This document shows positions 43,201 through 53,899 of a DNA stretch of 64,000 nucleotides, in pieces. This DNA is from Pseudorasbora parva (taxonomy: Eukaryota > Chordata > Actinopteri > Cypriniformes > Gobionidae), in contig NC_090178.1 in NCBI RefSeq assembly GCF_024679245.1, positions 26,875,203 to 26,939,202 on the forward strand, written 5' to 3'. Below the pieces are notes generated by a model, which was not told the origin of the DNA, ran no database searches, and worked only from the letters and a program-made list of their open reading frames with translations. Positions within the stretch are counted from its first letter, which is position 1. Every line of letters starts with the position of its first letter. A program made the position numbers and the translations under genes.

Positions 43201-46200
43201 CCATGTGTGAGGAAGAAGAAGCAACAGATGCAGATCTGAGCGGGAACTGCTTTCTGAAACCAAGTACAAGACAACAGGCTGAGAAATGTAATTCTGCGCA
43301 TCTTGATGAAAACAACTCAAGCTCCCATTTCACCATAGCTGAAACACAACCAATGGGTGATGATGAAGAAGCACCAGATCAGGATAATGTGGTCAGTAGT
43401 ACTCCTACAGAAAAACATGCAAGGCCCCATATCACCATTGCTGAAACGCAACCAATGTTTGAGGAAGAACAAGCGGATGATCTGAACGAGGTCAGCAGAA
43501 GACAACCTAACAAAGATGAACCCTTACAACAAACTGAAAAAGCCACCACTTCCAATCTTCCCATCTTTGAAAAACAAGATGATGGTGAAGATAATGAGGG
43601 ACAAGAAAAAGAGCTCAGCTGCAAGACGCCTAGCAGAAAATCAATCAGGGGTAGGCCCAAAAAAGTAAAGGAAGCCTCACAACCTGCTGAGAATGTTGTC
43701 CATCACACTATCATAGAAACTCAACTGATGTGTGAAGAGGAACAAGCATGTAATGAAGATCTGAAGAATAAGATCAACACCAGGGTTTCAAGTACAGGAC
43801 AACAAACAGATCAACTCAGATCTCCAGAGCTTGCTGAAACAGGCTTGAAATCCTGTGTCACTATCGCTGAAACTCAACCTATATGTGAAGAAGAGGCGCC
43901 ATGTGAAGATTTGACTATTACAGTCAGCTCCAGCCAGATAGATGAACACAGCTCCACAGAAATCCCAAAACCCTCAAACTCCCATTTCATTATAGCGGAA
44001 ACACAGCCTATGCATGAGGAAGATGAAGGACAGGAGAAAAACCTCAGCAGTAAAATATCAAGCAGAAGATCACGCAGGGGGAAACCAAAGATAGACGAGG
44101 TTCCACAAACTTCTGAGGGTTCTGTTAATCACATTATCACAGAAGCCCAACCAGTTCCTGAGGAAGTGATTGAAAGAGATGAAGATATGAGCATTGGGTT
44201 CAAATCCAGGAGATCCCGAAGGGGAAGACTGATAAAAGAGGACTGTGTTCCACAACCTACTGAAGCAGCCGTCAGTTCCCTTTCGACTACCAGAGAAACA
44301 CAGCCTGTTTGTGAGGATGGAACTGGAAGGGATGAAAATCTGAGTATCATCAGATCCAAAAGATCTTGCAGAAGAAAGCAAGAAGATGAAGGTGAACCTG
44401 CACAGTCTGTTGGACCAAACTCTGATCTCATGATTGTTGAAGCACAACCCATGTGTGAGGAAAACACTCAAGAAGAACCTAGTTGCAGAAGTAGCAGGAG
44501 ACAGAGGAAAGACAAGACAGAGGTGGAGAGTGAGACACCTGCATCTGGTAAAGTCCAAGGTAAAACCAGAAAAGGGCAGGAAGGGAAAAGAAAGAGGGGA
44601 AAAGCATTGTCTGAGGACGAGGGAGAGAGTGAAGAGGAAAAAAACACAAGGAAAGGAACCAGAAGAGCAGGTTTGAAACAGAAATGTAGTGAAAAGGAAA
44701 AAGAGGACAGATTGGAAGAGAGTGCCCAAGCAGAAAAAGAAAGGATGGAGAAAGAGCTCCAAGAACAGGAGGAGCGAGAGAGGGCAGAGAGAGAAGAAAA
44801 TGAGAGACTGGAGCGTGAGCAAAAGAAACAAGAAGGGAAGGAGAGGGCTGAAACTGAAATGAGACGACAACTGGAAAGACAGCAGCAAGAATTAGAAGAA
44901 AAAGAACGACTGAAAAGGGAAGAAGAGGAAAAAACAAGAAAAGAACATGAGAGAATACAGAGGGGAAACGATCGTTTAGAAAGAGAAGAGAAGGAAAGGT
45001 TGGAGAGAGAGAGAAGGGAGCAAGAAGAAAAAAGACAAAAAGAAGAGGAAAGAATTCAAATGGAGAAGGAAAAAACAAGAAAAGAACATGAGAGAATACA
45101 GAGGGAAAAAGATTGTTTAGAAAGAGAAGAGAAGGAAAGGTTGGAGAGAGAGAGTAGGGAGCGAGAAGAACAAAGACAAAAAGAAGAGGAAAGAATTAAA
45201 ATGGAGAAGGAACAAAAAGAGAATGAAAGATTAGTGGCAGAGAGAGAACGATTAGAAAAGGAAGTGCTTCAGATGAGAGCAAGAGAACAAAAAGAGACAG
45301 AGGATAGGAACCATCAGGAAGCAAAACATAATGAGGGGCTGGAGGAGGACAAAACAGAATTGGAAACTCCTCTTGTTCTTCCAGCCAGACGATCACGGCG
45401 TTGTTCAAGCTCCTCTATGAACTCAGAACAATCTGTATCCTCACTAAAGGAGCCATCCAACCAGAGGGGCAGAGGGCGGGGCAGGGGACGGGCACGGGGC
45501 CGAGGGAGACAGTCAACTAATGAGCAACCAATCAGTGCTAGACAGTCTAGCCGAAGAGGACAAGCTATTGAAGTCGAAGACATAGAGCAGGACCCCAATT
45601 CAGCAAACCGATCAAGATCCCGCTCCAGTTCTAGAAGTTCTGAGAGATCTGCTATTAGTGTCGTAACGTCGAACCAAGGGACAAGAGGAAGAGGAAGAGG
45701 CAGGAAGAGTGTGAAACTACCAGAAACGCAGGACGTTTCCCAAGCTAAAACTTCAGGAAAAGGCAGGGGCAGAGGAGGCAGGCATTCTGTTGAGGAGAAT
45801 GTAAATGTTGGAATGAGCAATGAGCGTAAACAAGATGCAGAGATGACAAAAGACACTGCTGTACCCCAAACCAACAGCAGAGGTTGCAAGAGAGCAGCCA
45901 ACACTAGCACATCCACAGAAGAGGCTCCCTCACCCACGCCCAAGACTCCAAGGCGCTCTGTTTCCAGTCAGGCACACAAGGTCACACACGCCCTCACGTA
46001 CAGACATTAACTAGTGAGTTTTATCACTGTGTGGATGACCTCAATCTGTCTTCTTCTCTTTTAGGTGTTATTTACTGGTCTGTCGGATGAAGATGGAGAG
46101 AGAGTGGTCTCTCGATTGGGTGGAAGTCTGGCGAAAGGGGTGAATGATATGACTCACCTGGTGACTGATAAGGCAAGACGCACTGTAAAGTTTTTGTGCG

Positions 46201-46818
46201 CGGTTGCCAAAGGGGTGCCGATCGTGACTCCCGATTGGCTAAAGAAGGTGAGGGAGAGATTTTTACAGAAATGTTCCTGGTTCAAACCAAGCCAAACCTA
46301 AAACCCACAAGACTAGGACTTTCTCCTATTCAATGCATATGTTTGATGTATCTTTTTAAATGCATTGTTAGGTGTTCGCACAAATTGCGACAATATACAA
46401 TATACAAAAAAAGTGTAGAACAGTGCTATAGACCAGGGGTTTTCAAACTGGGGTCCGGGGACCCCCAGGGGTCCTCCAGAAGGTTCTAAGGGGTCCCCAG
46501 AAAATTTCAGAGAATAAAAAGACAAAGCCAAAATGTATAAAGTCTACTGTAACTCTTTTATTTCTAAATATTTCTCTCCTTTCTTGCTGCACTTTCTAGA
46601 ATTGTATATGTTTGCGTCTTATCTTTAGCAAGTTTTTTTCACTAGTCTCCTTTGTTTTGCTTACTGGGGTTGTAAGGCAGTATTCTTAAGTGAGCTGCTT
46701 ACATACATTTATTGTGAAAGTTGCTTACACAAATAATTTTTAATTGAAAATTGTTCTTCTTTGGGTTTATACATCCAACAATAAATATAGCCAGTTTAAG
46801 TTGGGACACTATATGTTG

Positions 46819-46915
<97 letters not shown>

Positions 46916-48427
46916 TATTATTATTATTTTTTTTTTTTTCTAACATAAAAAAAGGATTTTAGAAAGGGGGTCCCTCATAAAGGTTCATCCTATTTGGGGG
47001 TCCCTGGCATCATAAAGTTTGAAAACCCCTGCCATAGACAATCTTTGTTACTAGTAATGCTTTAATAACCCTACACAATCAACGCACACACACTAATATC
47101 TTAGTGAGTCTGTTCACCAAGGCTGCATTTATTTGATCAAAAACAGTAAAAACTATAATATTTGAAATATTATTGAATATTTGAAATATTATTATCAGTT
47201 TTATAAAATAAACATTGAAATAATTTTTCTGAAATTGGAAATGTTTGTCCACTACTCCATGCGTTTAAGAATTCTTTTGATATTGCTGATTTTTATATAT
47301 ATTTAAGCTGTTTAAGGGTTTCTAGCTGTATTTGTAATTGTTATTAAAGAAGTCTAAAGAAGTACATACATTTCCACCAAAATTACCCGGAACAATTTGT
47401 TCCCCCAGACCTGCTACTGTCTGCGTTTCCACTGTGGTCTAAAGTACCGTGAAGATTAGGCAAAGAAGTTAATTAATTAATTATTTACTGAACGCAGAAC
47501 GAACCTCGCAAAAGACTTAAAAATGACGGTTGAAATTAAAGGCAGCTTGAACTCACCCAATCAGCATGTTCAGCGCCCAAGTCCTGGGCCTCGAAAGTTC
47601 CTGATCTTTGAAAAAGTAATACCTCGCGAGCAGGGCCGTTTGGAGGGGCAAATATTTACCCGGAACTTCAATTAGACCCTGGTTCCTGCGGTCGAAACAC
47701 TGAGTACCACCCCAAAGTTCCCAGTTCCTGCAGTGGAAACGCGGCTTAATTATTTAGAACTGTCATTTGAGTTTTAATCAGACGACATCCTCTCGTTCTC
47801 TCCCAGTGTGGAAAAGCTGGTCAGTTCCTTTCTTGTGATGAATATATATTGAAAGACGTCGAGCAGGAGAAGAAGTTTAGTTTCAACCTACAGAAGACCC
47901 TGCAAACTGCTCAAAGACAACCTCTTTTAAAGGTATTAGTCCCTCACAAGCACTTCCGCCTTTGTGTATCAAGTTTAAACTGGTCTATTTCCATGACATA
48001 TATTTACTCCTCTAATTTTGCTTTCATAGGGTTATGAGATTCACGTAACCTCATCTGTGATGCCAGAGCCATCTCAAATGAAAGAAATCATCACCTGTTG
48101 CGGTGCACGTTTCCTCCCTAAAATGCCTTCTGCTCACAAGGTACCCAGAATCAATTCTCTTATTTTAATGCACATTTTATTCCCATATTTCATTGTGGTT
48201 TCTCCCTCTCTATTCAGGAGCACACTGTGGTGGTGTCATGTGAGCAGGACAGGGCGCTTTGTCAGAAGGCAGCGAGTATGTCATTGCCCGTGGTCAGCAC
48301 AGAGTTCCTATTGACTGGCATTCTGCAGCAGAGAGTTGACCTGCAGGCCTATTCTCTCATTTCCTCTCTCGACACATCCAATCAGCCTGCAGCCCCCAAA
48401 GCTGCTGCCAGGGGCCGTAGGAAGTAG
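37239..48427 (+). CDS. mdc1: mediator of DNA damage checkpoint 1
   Basis: Nuclear scaffold that reads phosphorylated H2AX at double-strand breaks and recruits NBS1 and RNF8. Exons: 37239-37374, 37499-38092, 38174-38258, 39679-40871, 42697-45980, 46065-46247, 47807-47932, 48030-48140, 48218-48427; 5922 bases, 1973 codons, phases consistent. FHA domain about residues 47-140 with VLGRD, SVSGRHAV and GSLNGT. SDTD array about 311-583, TQ-rich region about 665-1260, charged helix about 1334-1554, Arg-Gly segment about 1589-1701, then tandem BRCT 1765-1960 (VLFTGLSDEDGERVV, TPDWLKK, VVSTEFLLTG). The Pro-Ser-Thr repeats of the human protein are not evident; the TQ repeats and helix occupy that place. 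It is the usual MDC1 order with a lineage-specific middle. Introns hold transposons. Confidence 0.94.
39794..40610 (+). repeat. SDTD (casein kinase 2 type) repeat array in mdc1
   Basis: Seven copies of (M/L/V)DSDTD(V/F)E with acidic tails start near 39799, 39910, 40018, 40132, 40240, 40354 and 40480. An eighth, VTDTDVDEEN, starts near 40578, and SETDDED follows. Spacing is 35-42 codons. In mammalian MDC1 such motifs, once phosphorylated by CK2, bind the FHA/BRCT region of NBS1. The intervening sequence is also repetitive (SKTEPKA, APKVEPV), so the array grew by duplication of a unit of about 38 codons, in places of two such units. Confidence 0.88.
40872..42696. other. mdc1 intron with repeat fragments
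   Basis: (TA)n at about 41017-41037, then CAAACCCAGCCCACCCGGCC. A duplicated phrase GATTTAAATTACTGCTTTTAAATGCTGTCA starts near 41232 and recurs at about 41270. 41310-41540 resembles the TTAGTTCACCC repeat family in reverse. 42180-42432 ends TACCAGTCCAGCCCTG, the terminus of a common fish DNA element. No coding exon seen. Confidence 0.5.
43176..44470 (+). repeat. TQ-motif repeat array in mdc1
   Basis: Nine degenerate units around (I)AETQPM followed by acidic residues. Seven keep a Thr-Gln (IIAETQPMCEEEE, TIAETQPMGDDEE, TIAETQPMFEEE, TIIETQLMCEEE, TIAETQPICEEE, IIAETQPMHEED, TTRETQPVCED) and two have Ala-Gln (ITEAQPVPEE, IVEAQPMCEE). Spacing is roughly 40-70 codons. Thr-Gln is the ATM/ATR target. 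Upstream lie TQDF (40817-40828) and TQPF (42975-42986), which fit the TQxF motif that binds RNF8; the array itself has Met/Ile/Val/Leu at the F position. Confidence 0.85.
44928..45209 (+). repeat. 141-bp in-frame tandem duplication in mdc1 charged helix
   Basis: Unit of 47 codons beginning TRKEHERIQR and ending EEERI(Q/K)MEKE is present twice (offset exactly 141 bp) with few differences. The surrounding 44690-45350 is an uninterrupted Glu/Arg/Lys-rich stretch of about 220 residues without proline or glycine clusters, predicted to be a single alpha-helix or coiled coil. Confidence 0.85.
46434..47031. mobile_element. hAT-type non-autonomous element in mdc1 BRCT intron
   Basis: 598 bp. The termini CAGGGGTTTTCAAACT and AGTTTGAAAACCCCTG are perfect inverted repeats of hAT (Charlie-like) type. 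Flanked by 8-bp direct repeats CTATAGAC (46426-46433) and CCATAGAC (47032-47039), one mismatch, matching the hAT 8-bp target duplication. Contains (TA)n at about 46825-46911 and no transposase. Confidence 0.9.
47095..47360. repeat. interspersed repeat of the CTGTTCTTTTGAAC family (3' part, inverted)
   Basis: CACCAAGGCTGCATTTATTTGATCAAA...ACAGTAAAAAC is the reverse orientation of the TTTTGATCAAATAAATG...CTTGGTG end seen at 26160-26190 and 33180-33200. Poorly conserved. Confidence 0.55.
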
Positions 48428-48735
48428 TGTCAATGACACAGGAAACGACCTTTCTCTGTGCTGAAGACAGAATCTGATTTATGCATGGACGTTTAAGATG
48501 AAAATGTGACACATGACATCCCAGTTTTATGAAGATAGAAATGATTTAGATGAGATGCTGCTAGGCTTGTAACCACACACCCACCAATTCAAGTGAATGT
48601 GAGAGATGGAGAGAGTGTGAGGTGGCTGTCAATGAATGATGAGTTTGTTAGTGAAGGGATAATGGGTGTGTCTCATTTTTTTTAAATATTACTTAAATAA
48701 ACGCTTTCAGATCCAAAATAAAAAGATATTGTGGA
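48428..48735 (+). terminator. mdc1 3'UTR and poly(A) signal
   Basis: AATAAA at 48696-48701, about 270 bases after the stop, with a second AATAAA at 48717-48722 and a T-rich stretch after it. Confidence 0.65.
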
Positions 48736-50411
48736 TTTTTGCTATTTAGTGCTTAAAAACTAGATATATCAAAATGCAGATAAAAACAGCAAAATGGTCC
48801 AGTGCACATTTTTATTCATAAGGGCGTTGGTCTCAGTGATGGATCGATCCGAAGAACACCTTAAAGACCTTCACGTCGGTTCTGCAAAGGTTGGCTGAGT
48901 GTGTTCGGGTCCGTTGACACGCCCATTAGGGGTTGAAGCGCCGGGCTTTACCGACCGCACTCGAGACGCTGCGAGACACCGGACGAATTCCTTAGGTGCT
49001 TAAGTGATTTTCGAAAGGAAGCAGAAAGGGACGAATAACGGAATTCCCCCCCCTTTCCAGTCTATCATTTGTGGACCATATTGGAGGTGAGCTGTAAACA
49101 CGGTAAGGGAGAATATCAATTTTGCGGCAGATATGTCATAAACGGGCAGCTGGCTTTGGGTGTCGGGATTTGAAGGGTTAAATTCTGCAGTTTCTGCTTC
49201 GTCTGGTACTTTTCCGATTGGATAAAGTTGCCGTTTGCTGCTGGAATGAAAATACAATAAGGCATAAGATGCTTATTTTGGAGGTTTAAAAGAGCATTTA
49301 GGCTTGTTGAAGAGATTTGCGCCCAGTTCTGCATATCACATCAAATGCCCCGTCAGCTCAAGAGCGCAGGTTAAGCATCCTTAATTAACATATGAAATGT
49401 TTACATTCAAATGTTCTTTGAGATGGAATGACTTAAACATTAAAATGAGAAAAGCCATATGATAATTAGGCCTGTTTGTAGCGATGAGCTCGACAAATGT
49501 CAGTTTTATAATAACATTAATAATCTAGATATAATATAATTTTTGTTTGAGACTAATTTCGCCGGTTGACTGGTTCAATAGGGATGTTGCACCGTAATAA
49601 CCCCAGCATGTGTGGGCGATCTTTCCCATCGTGTGACCGAGAGAAAATTTGTTTCACTAGCAAATAGTTTTATGATTGGGAGGGGATAAGATCATTTGAA
49701 GGTTTTCCTCAGAAACAGAGGAGATGCGGTAAGTCAAAGCTTCCGCCGCCCCCGCTGCTCTTAACACATAGCTTACGCCGTGTCTCAAAACCTATCCATG
49801 CCTATCTATACGCCATATTTTTAAACATAATATGATGCTCCAAAATGGTGCCTAGGTAGGAAGCTCACTTGGTTGTGCAGACACAGCCATGATCTCATCG
49901 CCTTTCGTGTTATACATCAGAACCTTTTAACAATATCACCTTTTGAATTTAACCTCTGGTTCAAGGTTTAAAATGCATTATGACCCAGGAGATATAGTAA
50001 ATTAGTCTGAATAGAATGATCTGGAAGTAATTTTTCTGATGCCCAGCAGTCCTGGTCTCTTAGGAGATGACCTGCTTCTAACATCAATAACCACATTATG
50101 ATTTTGCTACCAAGCACCTTTCTTGAGGTTATGCTTGATTTCCCTGAGCCCCTATTTATCTTGTTTTATTTCCCTGGTTTACACAGCATGCTTCTGGCAT
50201 AATTTACCAATATATAATACTGCAGCTCATATAGGGCCTGGCTATCTGCAGCAGGTTGATTTGAGCTCTGATTCATCGTTTGCATTACACTCAGGAGAAC
50301 AGCATCTCGTGTTGTATATGAGCATAGGGTCTGCATTTCTGCCTTTATGTTGCCCATGTTTTATCCTGTCTTATAAGGGAGGAACTATAAGGTTGCTGTA
50401 AGAGATGCCAT

Positions 50412-50416
<5 letters not shown>

Positions 50417-50470
<54 letters not shown>

Positions 50471-50490
50471 AAGCATGCATGCATGCATGC
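50417..50490. repeat. (GA)n followed by (CATG)n
   Basis: About 53 bases of GA dinucleotides then AAGCATGCATGCATGCATGC. The CATG run is self-complementary. Confidence 0.95.
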
Positions 50491-51256
50491 AAATGGACCA
50501 GATGGCACTGTCCATATGAAACGAAAAAAGTGCTGATACACTTTGCACATGTGTCTCATGGTCCAGAGAGAGAAAAAAAAATAGGGTAAACGTACCCATT
50601 AAGCACATTGAGACATAATGCACAGGGCTACGAAAAGTTATGTTAATATAAAAGATTGATCTCTCACAAGAATAGGATTTAATTCAGACATTTAATAATT
50701 TTTTTAATTATTATTCTTGTTGATTTTAAACAACATAAATTATTTTTAAAGAATAATTAACTTAAAGTGACAACCATTAGTTAATATTAAAAATATGTTT
50801 ATTAAGTATTTACATAGACATTTAGTGTGGCTAGTAATCTAACAATGTTCTGATTGCACTTGCACTGTTGCTAAAACAGTATTTTGGATCTAGCTGTATA
50901 ATTATTTCCCTCATCCAGATTCCAGGATATAATATGCAAAAGTCTAAACATTAATCTCTTAATTTTGCAATAAGAAGTTATACTTATCCAAAATAAAGGC
51001 TTAAACATTTAAAAAAGGCACTTTTAAGGGGCTCCTCTTCTGCTGAAAGTTTTCAGACCACTTTCAAAATGTCCGTCAGACAATGTGAACACATGGATAT
51101 CCCTCTTCTTCTTCTTCTTCTTCTTCTTTTTTCTTTTTCTTTTCAACTGAATGTCAATAAATTGTTCATATGCAATATTCTAAGCAGAAGTCTGTTATGA
51201 AATCACTGAATGGCCTAAATGCATCTGCTGTTCTGGATGCTTGCCTTGCTGGCCAA

Positions 51257-51453
51257 CACTCAGAAAAAACGGTACAGTCTTTCAAAAGGGAAAAGGTACA
51301 TCTTTGTACCTACGTACCCCTAAATTGTACATAGGTACATATCAGTACTTTAAGAGAGCGTATTAGTACCTTTAAGATACATATTAGTAACTTTTTGGTT
51401 TTGTACTTTGTACCACCCCAGTGACAGCAATGTACCTTTTTTTTCTGACAGTG
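51257..51453. mobile_element. small MITE rich in GTAC words
   Basis: The left end CACTCAGAAAAAACGGTACA and the right end GTACCTTTTTTTTCTGACAGTG form imperfect terminal inverted repeats; the interior repeats GTACC/GGTAC many times (GGTACATCTTTGTACC, GTACATAGGTACATA). About 197 bp, non-coding. Confidence 0.75.
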
Positions 51454-52315
51454 AATGTCTGGCCTGGCAAAGGGTTTTCTTTGGAATCTTGCTATGTCCT
51501 TATGGTTGCTAGCTTTTTCAGACTGTTAATGCATGTGTTTGTCTTGTTATTTACACAGATCAGGACATTTAACATATTTAAAATCCTCTAAGATCAGTGC
51601 AGAACATTAAAGGTTAAAAATGCAAAACAAATCAAAACGCCAACAAGGAAAGACAGATAACCGAGAGATTCGGTCTCATTTCGTTTCCTCTCACATTTTT
51701 AATGTCTTCAGTCATTAAATAGCATAATGTCCTGATTATGAAGATAATGATCCACCCAAATGATGTCATGTTTCTCATGTGCATTTATACAGACACAAAC
51801 TCACAGAAAGCACTGTATCTAAAAACATAATAAATCACATGCTAGGTAATTTATTAGTGATAAACCTTAATTGGTAATCTCAATAAATTGTATGTTCTTA
51901 CTATTCATTATAAATCTCCTCTGAGATACCAGATCAATGTCAGTTTGATAAGCAATACAAAAGTCAAGCCTATAAACCCACAATTATTGACATGTCCAAA
52001 TAGCTCTTTAAAGAGAGGCTCATTTGTCAACATAGCCCTTTTAGATCCATGGCCTGATGGTCAGAGCTCCCATGTCTCCCATAAAGAGGAAAAACATAGA
52101 TGTCTAACTTAAACATAAACTGATTTGTTTTATAGTCACACCTTATATTCATAGCATCAAAGCACTCAATCAACCAGTGTCCATTTGCCAAAAATGCCAT
52201 TTTGATCATTGTCCTTTTCTCTAGCAAGAATCTTCTTTTACAATGTCAGTGTTGAGAATTTCAATCCTCACTGAATGTAAATGTATTTTCATGTGTAAAT
52301 GTTTTCAGAGCCAAT

Positions 52316-53866
52316 ATGCAGAATCTGAGACTGCTCGTCTTGAGCGTGCTGTTCTGCTCAGGTAAGAAAGAGTTCTTGTGAATCTTTTGAGTAGTTGATC
52401 TTCTGTATTATTATCATCACTATACAACGTGTTGTTTCTGGTGCAGAAATGTTAAGGACAGTGGGTCTGACATGCTAATAGCTATTGTGGTGCTTTAATT
52501 ACAGTCCTGATCCACAAAGCATCTTCTACAAATGCTGTAATGTTCTTACAAATGGCAATTGAGCACTGATGCTTTGCAGCTTGCGAAGACTGCATACTGT
52601 GCATAGCTTTTAGTTATATAATGAATATCTGACCCCACGTGACAAGTAATATTAAATGTGCATCTATAATGGATGTATATTATCATATTTTCCATAACAA
52701 AATGTGTAGTTTTCATACATGCTAAATTATGTATTGGGTCCCTGGATTTTCACCTGAGATTTGGTGCCAAAATACAAGGGGTAAAAATGACTTTAGGAAG
52801 ATGGCAGTATCATTACTTTATTTTTACACAGAGATTGGTTAGTCTATTAGTAAAATTATATTCCTACGATGATAGTTCAAAAATGGGAAAAAAGCATTTC
52901 TTGTGTTTTTTGCATGAGGTTTGTCTGTAACTCAAGAGCTATTAATCTTAATATCATTTTAGATTATGGTAGTTAACAAACCTTTCTTTTTATAAGAATC
53001 TTTATTTCTAAGGCTCAAAAGGGTTAATTTCCAGAGAAATGGGGATTTCAGTGTGGCTCTGGCTCTGAGTAAATTGGCCAATTGTACACATGGTCAAAAA
53101 TAAATGTGGCTCACATACAGCTGATACTTTTTCTTTTAAAGAGGGATATCTGAAGAACAAATAGTGCTGAAACTCTTTTTTTCTATCAACACAATTACCT
53201 GTCTGAGTGCCATAAGTAGTCTTTTACCAAAGTTTGCGTGCCTATAACTCAAGAAGTATTAAAGTTGTCTTATATATCAGCTGTTTGAAAAGTTACCCAT
53301 ATTTGGTTTCCTTCCATTGAAAAATGGGTCAAATTCAACAATTTGAAAATGCACATATCTACGGGACTGAACCATATAGGGCCATAAAAATAAGAGACAA
53401 AACAAGATACATTTCTAGTTTTAAAGGTGTCATAAACTGGCTTTGTTGTCTGAGGTCAACTAATGACGTTTGTGTGGTTTTTACATTCAAAAACATCATA
53501 ACTAATAAGTAATAGGCTATTTTCTACACTGGTTTTGAGGCTCTCTCCTGAACGCTGGGTTTTGATGGGCGTGACGCACTGGAGACTTAGAAGTAAACGC
53601 CCACGGCTAGGATTGGAGAAGATTTGCATATTTAATGAGCTTCAGCTTCGCTGTCCTATGCCTCTGTCAGTACAAAATCAGTTCACATGAGGGAGAGATT
53701 ATTAAAGCGACAACTGCAATGATTCTCCCAACCACAGGGCTTGTAAACGTCTTTATCAAACAGACACAATGATTTATTTCTCATCCACCCTCGATTGATT
53801 GGAATATTATTTCTGTATATGGCCCGCACTGTAGATGGCCTGCACGATCGGTCGATATAAGCGCGA

Positions 53867-53899
<33 letters not shown>

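Larger units (their letters stand above)
48736..52315. other. intergenic region between mdc1 and the Ig-like gene
   Basis: No coding exon recognised. 48840-49120 is CpG-richer and could be a regulatory region. Contains (GA)n 50417-50469 followed by five GCAT units (50471-50490), a (CTT)n tract near 51106-51127 and a small MITE at 51257-51453. Confidence 0.5.

Noticed and set aside
44070..45943. Long antisense frames (272, 199 and 209 codons) opposite mdc1 exon 6
   Set aside because: Caused by the purine-rich repetitive mdc1 sequence; Phe/Leu/Ser-rich shadows without splice or start context.
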